64,000 bases of DNA from an uncultured Bacteroidales bacterium. GTDB taxonomy: Bacteria; Bacteroidota; Bacteroidia; Bacteroidales; P3. Of this stretch, positions 25,580 to 35,155 are shown piece by piece (position 1 is the first letter of the stretch; each line of letters starts with the position of its first letter). The stretch spans positions 99,632 to 163,631 of the forward strand of contig OMXC01000010.1 of the NCBI GenBank assembly GCA_900314925.1, written 5' to 3'. Under the pieces are notes generated by a model. The model saw nothing but the letters and a program-made list of their open reading frames with translations, was not told where the DNA came from and did no database searches. Position numbers and translations under genes: made by a program.

Positions 25580-28500
25580 TTGAGAGTACGGTATATACTA
25601 CTGCTGACGGTGATGCTCCTGTGCTGCGGTGCGGCATGGGGCCAGGACGACAGCGTGCAGTTCACCCCCATGGGGAGCGGCTACACGCCGGCGGGCATCA
25701 CCACGGCCGTGGAGTATGACGCCCAGAGCGGCAGCTATGTGCGCGTCACCAAAGTGGGCGACATGGTGGTGGGGCGCGAATACATGACCTTCGACGAGTA
25801 TCAGGACTGGCAGATGGACAGGCTGATGGAGAGCTACTGGAACGAGAAGAAGGACGGCACGGTGCTCGACAACGCTGAGGGCGGCCTGCTGAGCAAGATA
25901 CCGGGCTTCAACCAGATAAGTGAAAAGCTGGATATACTGAACAAGCTGCCGGAGATAAAGATAACGCCCAGCGGCAGCGCGGAGCTGACGTTCCAGATTG
26001 TGAACAACTACCGCAACGACCCGCAGCGCGACCAGAGCCAGCGCAGCGTGACGACCTTCGACTTTGACGAGAACCTGCAGATAAACCTCAACGCCAAGAT
26101 CGGCGACCTCATAGACTTCGACATCAACCAGAACACCAAGGCCACCTTTGACTTCGAGAACAAGATTAAGCTCAAGTATGAGGGCAAGGAGGACGACATA
26201 CTGCAGCTCTTCGAGGCGGCGGATATATCATTCCCGCTGAACACCACGCTGATACAGGGCAGCCAGCAGCTCTTCGGCTTCCACACGAAGCTGAAGTTCG
26301 GCAAGCTGACGGTGGACGCCGTGCTGAGCGAGAAGGAGACGAGCACGGAGAACATGCAGGTGAAGGGCGGCGCCAGCAGCCACGAGTTCGAGATAAGGGC
26401 CGACGAGTATGAGGAGAACCGCCACTTCTTCATAGCGCAATATTTCTACGACAACTACAACAACGCCATGTCCACGCTGCCTGTGGTGAACAGCAACGTG
26501 AAGATACTGCGCATAGAGGTGTGGCGCACCAATGTCGGTGCCGCCGTGACGCAGAACCGCAACATACTGGCCCTGACAGACCTCGGCGAGCATACACCGT
26601 CGAACCCCCGCATCAGCGGCACGGGTTCCGTGAAGCCCACCAACAGCAGCAACGACTTGCTGCAGCTGATGAACCCCGGCGCCGTGCGCAGCATCAACTC
26701 CGTCACAGGCTACATGCAGGGACTGGGGTTGACGAGCGGGGTGGACTATGAGAAGATAGAGAGTGCGCGACTGCTTAGCAGCAACGAGTATACGTTCAAC
26801 CGCCAGCTGGGCTTCATAAGCCTCAACCAGCCGCTGAGCAACGACCAGGTGCTGGCCGTGGCCTTCCAGTACCAGGTGATCGGCGACACCACGGTGTATC
26901 AGGTGGGTGAGTTGACCACCGACGGTGTGAACGACCCGAACACGCTCATTGTGAAGCTCCTCAAGAGCACGACGGTTAACACCCACGGACCCCTGTGGAG
27001 GCTGATGATGAAGAATGTGTACTTCCTGCGGAGCAGCCAGTTGAGCCGGGACAACTTCCGCCTCAATGTGCTGTATGAAAACCCCAACGGGGGGCTGGGT
27101 ATAGGCTTCTTCACCGACGGCCCGCAGCAGGGCAAACCGCTGATCGAGGTCTTCGGGCTCGACCGCATGGACGCCACGCAGAGCTATTATTACGCCGACG
27201 GTGTCTTCGACTGGTTCGACTCGGCAGCCTTCAGAGGCGGTATCATACAGGCTTCGACGGGCAGGGTGTTCTTCCCTTATGTCGAACCCTTCGGCAAGGA
27301 CCTGCGGGCTATACTCGGCGACGACGACTACGCCAACCGGTACTGCTTCGACTCGCTGTACACGATGACGCAGACGTTGGCGCGACAGTATGCCGACAGA
27401 AACAAGTTCTATCTGGAAGGCTACTACACCACAAGTGTAAGCGGAGAGATTTCGCTTGGCTACAGCGTGACTCCCGGCTCGGTGACCGTCACGGCCGGCG
27501 GCATGCCGCTGATAGAGAATGTGGACTATACGGTGGACTACACCATGGGTACGGTGCGCATCACTAACGAGAGCATACTCTCGTCGAACACGCCAATCAG
27601 TGTGAGCAGCGAGAACAACAGCTTCAGCATGACCACCAAGCGTATGCTTGGCCTGCACCTGAACTATGAGTTCGAGCCGAACTTCAATCTGGGGGCCACG
27701 GTGATGAATCTGCACGAGAAGCCCATGACGCAGAAGAACAACTTCGGCGACGAGCCCACGAGCAACACTATCTGGGGACTTGACCTCAACTACAGCCATG
27801 AGGTGCCGTTCATCACCAAGCTTGTGGACATGCTGCCCGGCATCGACACCAAGGCGCCGAGCAACCTGAGCTTGACGGCGGAGTTTGCGCACTTTATACC
27901 CGGTATGAGCAGCACGGGCTCGAAGGAGGGCAGCGTGAGCTACGTCGACGACTTTGAGGGTGCGCAGAGCAGTATAGACCTGAAAGGCATAAACATGTGG
28001 TTCCTCGCCAGCACGCCGCAGGACTACCGCTCGGCGTCGCCCATGTTCCCGGAGACTGCTCCCGGCACCGGGTTGGCCTATGGCTATAACCGCGCCAAGC
28101 TGGCTTGGTATCGCATCAGCAACGACTTCTACAACACGGGCAGCCGCCCGTCGAACATAACTGCCGACGACCTCTCGCGGCCGTATTCGCGCCGCATATA
28201 CGAGCAGGAGGTGTTCCCCAACAAAGACCTTGCATCGGGACAGCCGACAAACATTTATGAGCTTAACCTGGCATACTATCCCGAGGAGAGGGGTCCGTAC
28301 AACTACGACGTGGCGCCGTCCCCATACAGCGCCGGCATCAACGGCGACGGACTGCTGGAGAGCCCGGCAAGCCGCTGGGGCGGCATCATGCGCAAGTTGG
28401 ACTATACCGACTTTGAGACGCAGAACATAGAGACCATAGAGTTCTGGCTCATGGACCCCTTTATCGAGAACCCCTCGCACAGCGGCGGACGCCTGTATAT

Positions 28501-31500
28501 AAACCTTGGCGACATCAGCGAGGATATACTGCGTGACGGTCGCAAGAGCTTTGAGAACGGGCTGCCGACAAGCCTCACGGTGGTCAATGTAGACACCACC
28601 ATCTGGGGGCGTGTGCCCACGACACAGCCTATCGTCAACGCTTTTGACAACGACGAGGCCTCGCGCATGTATCAGGATGTGGGTTATGACGGTCTGAGCT
28701 CCACCCACAACCTGCTCGACGAGCAGGCGTTCTTCGCCGACTATCTGTCTGCCATAGAGCAGCGCTTCGGCACCTCGTCGCGGGCTTACCAGCAGGCCGC
28801 CGCCGACCCGTCGGCCGACGACTTCCGTTACTACCGCTCTTCGGCTTATGACGATGCAGACGTCAAAATCAACGACCGTTACAAGTTCTTCAACAACCCG
28901 GAGGGCAACTCGCCTGTGGACGGCGACAGCGGCGAGGATTACATGACAAGCGCCACGGCTTATCCTAACGTGGAGGACATCAACCGTGACAATACCCTCA
29001 GCGAGGCTGAAAACTACTACCAATATGTCATAGACCTCAAGCCGGAGAACATGGTGATAGGGCAGAACCATATTGTGGATATTCAGGAGGCCCGCAATGT
29101 GGAGCTCGCCAACGGGGAAACAACGACGTGCAAATGGTATCAGTTCCGCATCCCCATACGTGAGCCAGACCAGAAGGTGGGAAACATCAACGGCTTCCAG
29201 TCGATACGGTTCATGCGCATGTTCCTCAACCGTTTTGAGGAACCCATCATCTTGCGCTTCGCCACGCTGGATCTTGTGTATTCCACATGGCGCAAGTATA
29301 CGGATGAGCTGCTTCAGCCCGGCGATTATTCAACAGGGGCGGGGGAGGAGACTTCCTTCAGCATCTCGACGGTCAATATAGAGGAGAATGGCTCCCGTCA
29401 GCCTGTGCCATACGTGCTGCCTCCCGGCATAGAACGTGAAGAATGGTACAGCACAAGCAGTAGCTATACAAAGCTTAACGAGCAGTCGGTGGCTCTGGAT
29501 ATTGACGGGCTGGCCAGCGGCGACGCCCGTGCCATTTACCGCTCCACGGGATATGATCTACGCTTCTATGGGCACATGAAGATGTTTGTGCATGCCGAGC
29601 AGAAATATGCCACAGACTATCTGCGCGATGGCGACCTCTCTCTCTTCATTCGACTCGGCAGCGACTATACATCCAACTACTATGAATATGAACTGCCGCT
29701 GCAGTTTACCCCTTGGTACACTCCCTCTGACGACCCCTATGGCATTTGGCCCGAAGCCAACAGCGTGGATATTGATATCCAGCACTTGACAGAAATAAAG
29801 ACCAACCGTAACATTAAGATACGCTCAGGCGACGCCAACTATTCTCCGTCGTTGCTGTATAGTGAGGTGGTCGATGGCAAGAAGTACACTGTTCTGGGCA
29901 ACCCAAACCTGGGTAAGGTCAAGGTGATAATGATAGGCGTGAGAAATCCCAGAAAACAGTCGTTGGACGATGGCAACAATATGCTGCCCAAATCAGCCAT
30001 TGTGTGGATTAACGAGTTGCGGCTGTCTGACTACATAAACAAAGGTGGCTGGGCGGCAATGGCGCTGGCACGCACCAACCTCGCCGACCTTGGCAATCTC
30101 TCGCTTTACGGTTCGTACACTACAGCTAATTTCGGCAATCTTGAAGATCCGCTTATCAAAGAGGAACTTGTCAATACGTTCAACTTCCAGACAACCCTGG
30201 ACCTTGAATTAGGACGTTTCATGCCCGAATCGTGGGGCATGAGAATACCGCTCTACCTCGATTACAGCCGCGAAATAGGCAGTCCGGAATACAATCCGCT
30301 CAATCCCGATGTGCGCCTTTATGACGACCTCGCCACATACCGTACCGCAGAAGAGCGCGACAGCGTGCGTCACATGACACAGAAGCGCAAGTCTGCCACC
30401 AACCTCACTCTCTCCAATGTGCATAAAGAACGTGTCGGCAAGTCTGCACTGAAGCAGCATTTCTATGACATAGAGAACTTCTCGTTTTCCTATGCATATA
30501 GCCGTGAGCGCACATCCGACGAGGATATTGAGCACTACAGTAAGGATCAGCACCGTGGTGGGTTCACCTACAACTATGCTATGCAGGCCAAAGAGGTTAA
30601 GCCTTTTGACAAAGTGAAGCTCTTTAACAATAAGAACTGGAAGATAATCAAAGATATAGGCTTCTATTACCTGCCCAAGAACCTCTCGTTCTCAACCGAG
30701 ATCTACCGTGACTTTGAGGAGACTATGCTGCGCAACAAGAGTGCCGCCATGGTGATTATCAAGCCTACGTGGTACAAACAGTTCACATGGCAACGCAATT
30801 ACGGCGTCAACTACGACCTCTCCCGTTCCTTCCATATCCAGTATTCCGCCAATGCCAACGCCCGCATTGACGAGCCGATAGGCCGTATCGACACGCCGTC
30901 GGCCGGCGACTCGGTCTGGCGCTCCATCGTCGACGGTGGCACCATGCAGCAGTTCCAGCAGTCAATCAGTGCCTCCTATGAACTGCCTGTCAACAAGCTG
31001 CCATACATGGACTTCCTGCGTATGCCACTGAGCTACCGCACTAATTATACATATCTCGGCACAACGTCGGCGCTGGCCTCTATGGGTGCCACTCTGCAGA
31101 ACTCCACGACTTTACAGACCTCTGCCACGGCCGACTTTACCAAGCTTTACAACAATATCCCCCTGCTGCGCAAGGCTAATGCCCCTGCCACAAACGGCAA
31201 GCAGAACGACCGTAACAAGATGGGCAAGAAGCCGCAGGCCGCCAAGCCTATGAGCGCCAAGGACTCGCTGGCTATGGCCGACAGCCTCCGTCATGTCAAG
31301 TTCATGGAAGCCCTCAAGAATGTGGGATACTTTGCTCTGCGCTTTGTCAGCGGCGTGAAGAACGTGAGCGCGCAGTACAACGTCACCAACGGGTCCCGCC
31401 TGCCGGGCTATATGGGGGAGCCGATGTTTATAGGCCTCGACCCGCGCACATACTGGACGCCAGGGTTCGGCTACGTCCTCGGTTATGACCAGGATATAGC

Positions 31501-32704
31501 CCACGACCTTCTGCGGCAGGACCTGCTCAGCCGCGACACCCTCTTCAATACACCGCATGAGATGACAACCAACCGGACGCTCACTCTGCAGGCTGCCGTC
31601 GAACCCATCCGCGACCTCAAGATAGATGTCAGTGCCACTCAGAACTATTCCTCCCGTGAGGAGTACTACTATAAGTACAATACGGCAATAGACCAGGTCG
31701 ACGGGCCCCTCTCCTATGTCCGTTCCGGCTCTTACACCACCACCACCTGGAGCTTCCTCACGGCATTCGCCAACAGCGACGACCTCTTTAACCGTTTCCT
31801 CGACAACCGTCTGGTCGTCGCCGAGCGTCTCGCCGCCGCCAATCCCGACCCGTACTGCGGGCAGATGATTCTCGACACCATGAACGGACTGTATTATCCG
31901 GCAGGCTACAGCGCCAACTCTCAGACCGTCCTCCTCTCTTCGTTCCTCGCCACCTACCTCGGCAACGATCCCGCCAAGAGCTCCTTCTCGCCTTTCCTCA
32001 ACATGCCCCTGCCTAACTGGAACATCAGCTATAACGGTCTCAACAAGGTGCAGTTCCTCAAAAAGTGGTTCTCCAACATCAGCCTCTCCCACCGCTACTC
32101 CTCCACCTACACCGTCGGCAACTACTACACCGACGCCGCACTCTCCGCCCTCGGCGACTACGACTACGGCATGGAGACCGTCCTCAACAACACCGGCGAC
32201 TACATCCCACCCGTCTCAACCGGCGGCGTACAGATCACCGAGCAGTTCAACCCCCTTGTCCGTGTCTCGGTCAACATGGTCAACAGCTTCCAGTTCAACT
32301 TCTCGCTACAGAAAAACCGCACCCTCGCTCTCTCCTTCTCCAACAACCAGCTCACCGAGACCACGCGCGACGGCGTCACCTTCGGCGCCGGCTACCGCTT
32401 CAAGGACATCGGCTTCCAGCTCAAGATCGGCAGCATGCCCATTGAGGTGAAGAGCGACATCGTCCTCCAGCTCAACCTCACCTACAACAGCAATATGACC
32501 AACATCCGCAAGATAAACCAGAACATCAGCCAGATATCCTCCGGCAGCTCCGTCTGGATGGCCGAGCTCAGCGCCGAGTATTCGCTCACCACCTATCTCG
32601 TGCTCCGTGCTTTCTTCCAGACCAATATCAACACACCCTATATATCCAACGCCTACCCCAACTCCACCACCAAAGGTGGCCTGACAATACGCTTCTCTTT
32701 CTAA
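25580..32704 (+). CDS. sprA: T9SS outer-membrane translocon SprA (Sov)
   Basis: 2374 aa, close to SprA of Flavobacterium (about 2400) and Sov of Porphyromonas (about 2500). SprA forms the giant outer-membrane beta-barrel through which T9SS cargo leaves. A TTG start at 25580 is used because a stop codon lies 21 nt upstream in frame and no ATG comes before the signal peptide (YILLLTVMLLCCGAAWGQ). The next ATG, at residue 12, would cut the signal peptide. Family landmarks include KIPGFNQISEKLDILNKLPE, ITPSGSAELTF and FSYVDDFEG-like VSYVDDFEGAQSS. The barrel continues to the terminal GLTIRFSF. Cargo proteins with sorting domains occur at 1-563 and 50942-56674. Confidence 0.95.
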   Translation: MRVRYILLLTVMLLCCGAAWGQDDSVQFTPMGSGYTPAGITTAVEYDAQSGSYVRVTKVGDMVVGREYMTFDEYQDWQMDRLMESYWNEKKDGTVLDNAEGGLLSKIPGFNQISEKLDILNKLPEIKITPSGSAELTFQIVNNYRNDPQRDQSQRSVTTFDFDENLQINLNAKIGDLIDFDINQNTKATFDFENKIKLKYEGKEDDILQLFEAADISFPLNTTLIQGSQQLFGFHTKLKFGKLTVDAVLSEKETSTENMQVKGGASSHEFEIRADEYEENRHFFIAQYFYDNYNNAMSTLPVVNSNVKILRIEVWRTNVGAAVTQNRNILALTDLGEHTPSNPRISGTGSVKPTNSSNDLLQLMNPGAVRSINSVTGYMQGLGLTSGVDYEKIESARLLSSNEYTFNRQLGFISLNQPLSNDQVLAVAFQYQVIGDTTVYQVGELTTDGVNDPNTLIVKLLKSTTVNTHGPLWRLMMKNVYFLRSSQLSRDNFRLNVLYENPNGGLGIGFFTDGPQQGKPLIEVFGLDRMDATQSYYYADGVFDWFDSAAFRGGIIQASTGRVFFPYVEPFGKDLRAILGDDDYANRYCFDSLYTMTQTLARQYADRNKFYLEGYYTTSVSGEISLGYSVTPGSVTVTAGGMPLIENVDYTVDYTMGTVRITNESILSSNTPISVSSENNSFSMTTKRMLGLHLNYEFEPNFNLGATVMNLHEKPMTQKNNFGDEPTSNTIWGLDLNYSHEVPFITKLVDMLPGIDTKAPSNLSLTAEFAHFIPGMSSTGSKEGSVSYVDDFEGAQSSIDLKGINMWFLASTPQDYRSASPMFPETAPGTGLAYGYNRAKLAWYRISNDFYNTGSRPSNITADDLSRPYSRRIYEQEVFPNKDLASGQPTNIYELNLAYYPEERGPYNYDVAPSPYSAGINGDGLLESPASRWGGIMRKLDYTDFETQNIETIEFWLMDPFIENPSHSGGRLYINLGDISEDILRDGRKSFENGLPTSLTVVNVDTTIWGRVPTTQPIVNAFDNDEASRMYQDVGYDGLSSTHNLLDEQAFFADYLSAIEQRFGTSSRAYQQAAADPSADDFRYYRSSAYDDADVKINDRYKFFNNPEGNSPVDGDSGEDYMTSATAYPNVEDINRDNTLSEAENYYQYVIDLKPENMVIGQNHIVDIQEARNVELANGETTTCKWYQFRIPIREPDQKVGNINGFQSIRFMRMFLNRFEEPIILRFATLDLVYSTWRKYTDELLQPGDYSTGAGEETSFSISTVNIEENGSRQPVPYVLPPGIEREEWYSTSSSYTKLNEQSVALDIDGLASGDARAIYRSTGYDLRFYGHMKMFVHAEQKYATDYLRDGDLSLFIRLGSDYTSNYYEYELPLQFTPWYTPSDDPYGIWPEANSVDIDIQHLTEIKTNRNIKIRSGDANYSPSLLYSEVVDGKKYTVLGNPNLGKVKVIMIGVRNPRKQSLDDGNNMLPKSAIVWINELRLSDYINKGGWAAMALARTNLADLGNLSLYGSYTTANFGNLEDPLIKEELVNTFNFQTTLDLELGRFMPESWGMRIPLYLDYSREIGSPEYNPLNPDVRLYDDLATYRTAEERDSVRHMTQKRKSATNLTLSNVHKERVGKSALKQHFYDIENFSFSYAYSRERTSDEDIEHYSKDQHRGGFTYNYAMQAKEVKPFDKVKLFNNKNWKIIKDIGFYYLPKNLSFSTEIYRDFEETMLRNKSAAMVIIKPTWYKQFTWQRNYGVNYDLSRSFHIQYSANANARIDEPIGRIDTPSAGDSVWRSIVDGGTMQQFQQSISASYELPVNKLPYMDFLRMPLSYRTNYTYLGTTSALASMGATLQNSTTLQTSATADFTKLYNNIPLLRKANAPATNGKQNDRNKMGKKPQAAKPMSAKDSLAMADSLRHVKFMEALKNVGYFALRFVSGVKNVSAQYNVTNGSRLPGYMGEPMFIGLDPRTYWTPGFGYVLGYDQDIAHDLLRQDLLSRDTLFNTPHEMTTNRTLTLQAAVEPIRDLKIDVSATQNYSSREEYYYKYNTAIDQVDGPLSYVRSGSYTTTTWSFLTAFANSDDLFNRFLDNRLVVAERLAAANPDPYCGQMILDTMNGLYYPAGYSANSQTVLLSSFLATYLGNDPAKSSFSPFLNMPLPNWNISYNGLNKVQFLKKWFSNISLSHRYSSTYTVGNYYTDAALSALGDYDYGMETVLNNTGDYIPPVSTGGVQITEQFNPLVRVSVNMVNSFQFNFSLQKNRTLALSFSNNQLTETTRDGVTFGAGYRFKDIGFQLKIGSMPIEVKSDIVLQLNLTYNSNMTNIRKINQNISQISSGSSVWMAELSAEYSLTTYLVLRAFFQTNINTPYISNAYPNSTTKGGLTIRFSF

Positions 32705-32710
32705 AACAAC

Positions 32711-32740
32711 TTCATAACTCATAACTCATAACTCATAACT
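32711..32740. repeat. 7-bp-period array (CTCATAA x4) before the TPR gene
   Basis: Four consecutive heptamers, TTCATAA then three CTCATAA, end 2 nt before the ATG at 32741. They occupy the whole spacer after sprA. Confidence 0.9.
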
Positions 32741-34147
32741 ATGAACAACGACCGCTTTACAGATTTCGACGACGAGGTGAAACAGCTGGTGCTCGACTTC
32801 GAGCGCACCGTCATGCGCGGCGAGACCCAGTTCTACGACATCGACGAACTGGAAATGATAATCGACTACTACCTCGAAGTCGACGACAAGGAACCACTCA
32901 TATCGGCCATCCACCTCGCCGAGCGCCTCTATCCCGACAGCATCGAGGTGAAGATAAGGCGCGCCCACTGGTATGTCCTCAACAAGGAAAACGACAAGGC
33001 GCTCTCACTCCTGCAGACCCTCGAGCGACAGGACCCGTCGGACACCGACGTGGCCTATTCGCTCGGCGTCGTCTATGGCGAGATGGGCGAGAGCCGGAAA
33101 GCCATCCAGTACTACCTCCGCGCCGCCGCCGACGGGTGGCAGCTCGGACGCATCTATGCCAACATCGCCGAGGAGTATGTCCGCCTCCAGCAGTGGCACG
33201 ATGCCATCCAGTACTACATGCAGGCCTTCCGCACCGACTCCTACGACGAGCAGACACTCTACAACTACCTCGACACGTGCGAGGAGGCCGATGCCTGCGA
33301 CGAAGCCTCCGAGTTCCTCAAGCTCTATGTCAACGACCATCCCTACAGCAAGATTGGCTGGTACTGCTACGGCTGCGTCTGCCGCGACCTCGGCCTCGCC
33401 GAACGCGCCGTCGACGCCTTCGAGTATGCCATCGCCATCGACAAAAACTACGCCTCCGCCTACTACGAGCTCGCGCTCGCCAACGAGCAGCTCGACCGCA
33501 TAGGCGAAGCCGCCACAGCACTCACTCGCGCCCTCGACAGCGTCTCCCTCCATGCCGACATCTACCGTGCACTCGGGCAGCTCTTCCTACGGCACGACAA
33601 CTTCGACACCGCACTCCTCTACCTCCGCAAAGCCGTCGACGAGAACCCCGCCGACGCCGAAGCCCTCGCCGGCATAGGCTTGTGCCAGCTCTATCTCGGC
33701 GACGACACGTCCGCTCTCGCCTCCGCTCGCAAAGCACTCGCCGTCGACCCACAGTGTCCCGATGCCCTCTTCTGCTCCGCGTTGGTCTACGACGGACGCG
33801 ACAATGTCGACGCCGCCTCCGACTTCTACGAGCGCCTCGTCGCCTCACCCAGCGCCAACGAGGGCCACTGCCGCTTCTACACGCTCTTCCTCTTCAAGCA
33901 CGCCATATACGACATCCTCATCGAGTTCGCCGAAGAGTCCCTCCAGCTCTATCCCCACGACCTCTTCTACTCCACCTACCTCGCCGCCGCCTGCTTCTAC
34001 ACCAACCGCTACAACCGCTTCCGCCGTCTCCTCGCCGACGTCCAGCCCTCCCTGCTCCGCCAGCTCTGCCCACAGGCATGGGACAACCAAGCCCTCGCCC
34101 CACTCCTCGCCGCCCTGCACGACGATGGCCCAGAACCTGAATCTTGA
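32741..34147 (+). CDS. Tetratricopeptide repeat protein
   Basis: 468 aa without a signal peptide, so it is cytoplasmic. After an acidic N-terminal segment (DFDDEVKQLVLDFERTV) about ten TPR-type helix pairs run from residue 60 to 440, with the usual YxxLGxxxxxxGxxxxAxxxYxxA pattern (for example VAYSLGVVYGEMGESRKAIQ). Such proteins act as protein-protein scaffolds; the partner is unknown. The last codons and stop (PEPES, TGA at 34145-34147) lie inside a 7-bp-period array, so the array defines the C-terminus. The gene follows sprA by 36 nt of heptamer repeats and may be co-transcribed with it. Confidence 0.9.
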   Translation: MNNDRFTDFDDEVKQLVLDFERTVMRGETQFYDIDELEMIIDYYLEVDDKEPLISAIHLAERLYPDSIEVKIRRAHWYVLNKENDKALSLLQTLERQDPSDTDVAYSLGVVYGEMGESRKAIQYYLRAAADGWQLGRIYANIAEEYVRLQQWHDAIQYYMQAFRTDSYDEQTLYNYLDTCEEADACDEASEFLKLYVNDHPYSKIGWYCYGCVCRDLGLAERAVDAFEYAIAIDKNYASAYYELALANEQLDRIGEAATALTRALDSVSLHADIYRALGQLFLRHDNFDTALLYLRKAVDENPADAEALAGIGLCQLYLGDDTSALASARKALAVDPQCPDALFCSALVYDGRDNVDAASDFYERLVASPSANEGHCRFYTLFLFKHAIYDILIEFAEESLQLYPHDLFYSTYLAAACFYTNRYNRFRRLLADVQPSLLRQLCPQAWDNQALAPLLAALHDDGPEPES

Positions 34148-34219
34148 ATCTTGAATCCTGAATCTTTAAACTTTAAACCTTAAACCATAAACTTTAAACT
34201 TTAAACTTTAAACTTTAAA
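34136..34219. repeat. 7-bp-period array of twelve units across a stop-start junction
   Basis: Twelve consecutive heptamers: four of the type CYTGAAT, then eight of the type CYWTAAA (mainly CTTTAAA). The array begins inside the coding end of the TPR gene, includes its stop codon and ends 3 nt before the dedA ATG at 34223. Confidence 0.95.
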
Positions 34220-34222
34220 TCC

Positions 34223-34984
34223 ATGAAAAGGACAATACTCGTTCTCGCCCTCGTCTCGTCCCTCTCCTTCGGCGTCCCCCATTGCCAGGCACAGGATGCC
34301 CCCGGCGTCGCCGAAGCCGTCCGCGGCGACACAGCAGCCTCCGGATGGGTGGCCTCCCTCCTCCACTGGTACGACGCCAACATGAACTACCTCGCCGTAG
34401 GCGCACTCATGACACTCGAGAGCTCCTTCATCCCCTTCCCCTCCGAAGTGGTCATACCACCCGCCGTCTACGTGGCATGCAACCCTCAGAGCGCAGGCGG
34501 CATGCGCGTCTGGCTCGTCGTACTCGCAGGCACACTCGGCGCACTCCTCGGCGCACTCCTCAACTACCTGCTCTCACTCTGGCTCGGACGACCCATCGTC
34601 TACGCCTTCGCGCGCAGCCGCCTCGGCCGCATGCTCCAGCTCTCCGAGGACAAAGTCCGGCGCGCAGAAGCCTACTTCAACGACCACGGCGCCGTCTCGA
34701 CACTCGTCGGCCGCTTCATACCAGTCATCCGCCAGCTCATATCCATACCCGCTGGCCTCTCCCGCATGAACCTCCTCTCCTTCTCGTTCTTCACCACCCT
34801 CGGCGCACTCGCCTGGAACTGCATACTCGCACTCCTCGGTTGGCTCGCCTATAAAGCCGCCGACCCGTCGGTCATCGAGCGCTACAGCCACCAGCTGAGC
34901 GTCATCATAGTGGCGCTCTTCGTCGCCGTCATACTCTTCTTCGTGATACGCTACTTCATAAAAAAGAACAAAAAAAAGGCGTAA
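34223..34984 (+). CDS. DedA family membrane protein
   Basis: 253 aa. An N-terminal signal-like segment (ILVLALVSSLSFGVPHCQAQ) precedes the DedA/SNARE-associated core. The core contains ESSFIPFPSEVVIPPAVY (about 70-87), the glycine-rich LAGTLGALLGALLNYLLSLWLGR, the loop FNDHGAVSTLVGRFIPVIRQLISIPAG (about 152-178) with the conserved GRFxPxxR arginine, and a final membrane span. DedA proteins are inner-membrane transporters; several members flip undecaprenyl phosphate or other lipid carriers. The extra N-terminal signal segment is somewhat unusual. It is preceded directly by a heptamer array in place of an ordinary leader. Confidence 0.9.
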   Translation: MKRTILVLALVSSLSFGVPHCQAQDAPGVAEAVRGDTAASGWVASLLHWYDANMNYLAVGALMTLESSFIPFPSEVVIPPAVYVACNPQSAGGMRVWLVVLAGTLGALLGALLNYLLSLWLGRPIVYAFARSRLGRMLQLSEDKVRRAEAYFNDHGAVSTLVGRFIPVIRQLISIPAGLSRMNLLSFSFFTTLGALAWNCILALLGWLAYKAADPSVIERYSHQLSVIIVALFVAVILFFVIRYFIKKNKKKA

Positions 34985-35009
34985 ACATCTTATGTGTCAA
35001 ACTGCCACG

Positions 35010-35115
35010 GACCCCGTACAGGCTCCCTACCCCTTTCCTACGCCCTTCCTATCGCACCTGCCGCATCCACGGCCGAAGGGAGGCCGAAGGGGGGCCGAAG
35101 GGGGGCCGAAGGGAC
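35010..35115. repeat. Palindromic element with 11-bp period (copy 4, decayed)
   Basis: The right half has four clean units of the type GGCCGAAGGGR in a row (35071-35114). The left half has degenerate complementary units (CCTACCCCTTT, CCTACGCCCTT). It lies between dedA and sufS. Confidence 0.8.
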
Positions 35116-35155
35116 TTGGGCAAAACGCTGACAATGAGTGATATATAGAAAAATT

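Noticed and set aside
26228..29071. A 947-codon open frame on the strand opposite sprA
   Set aside because: It is antisense to a certain gene. In GC-rich DNA with strong third-position bias the opposite strand often stays open, and the predicted protein has no family signature.
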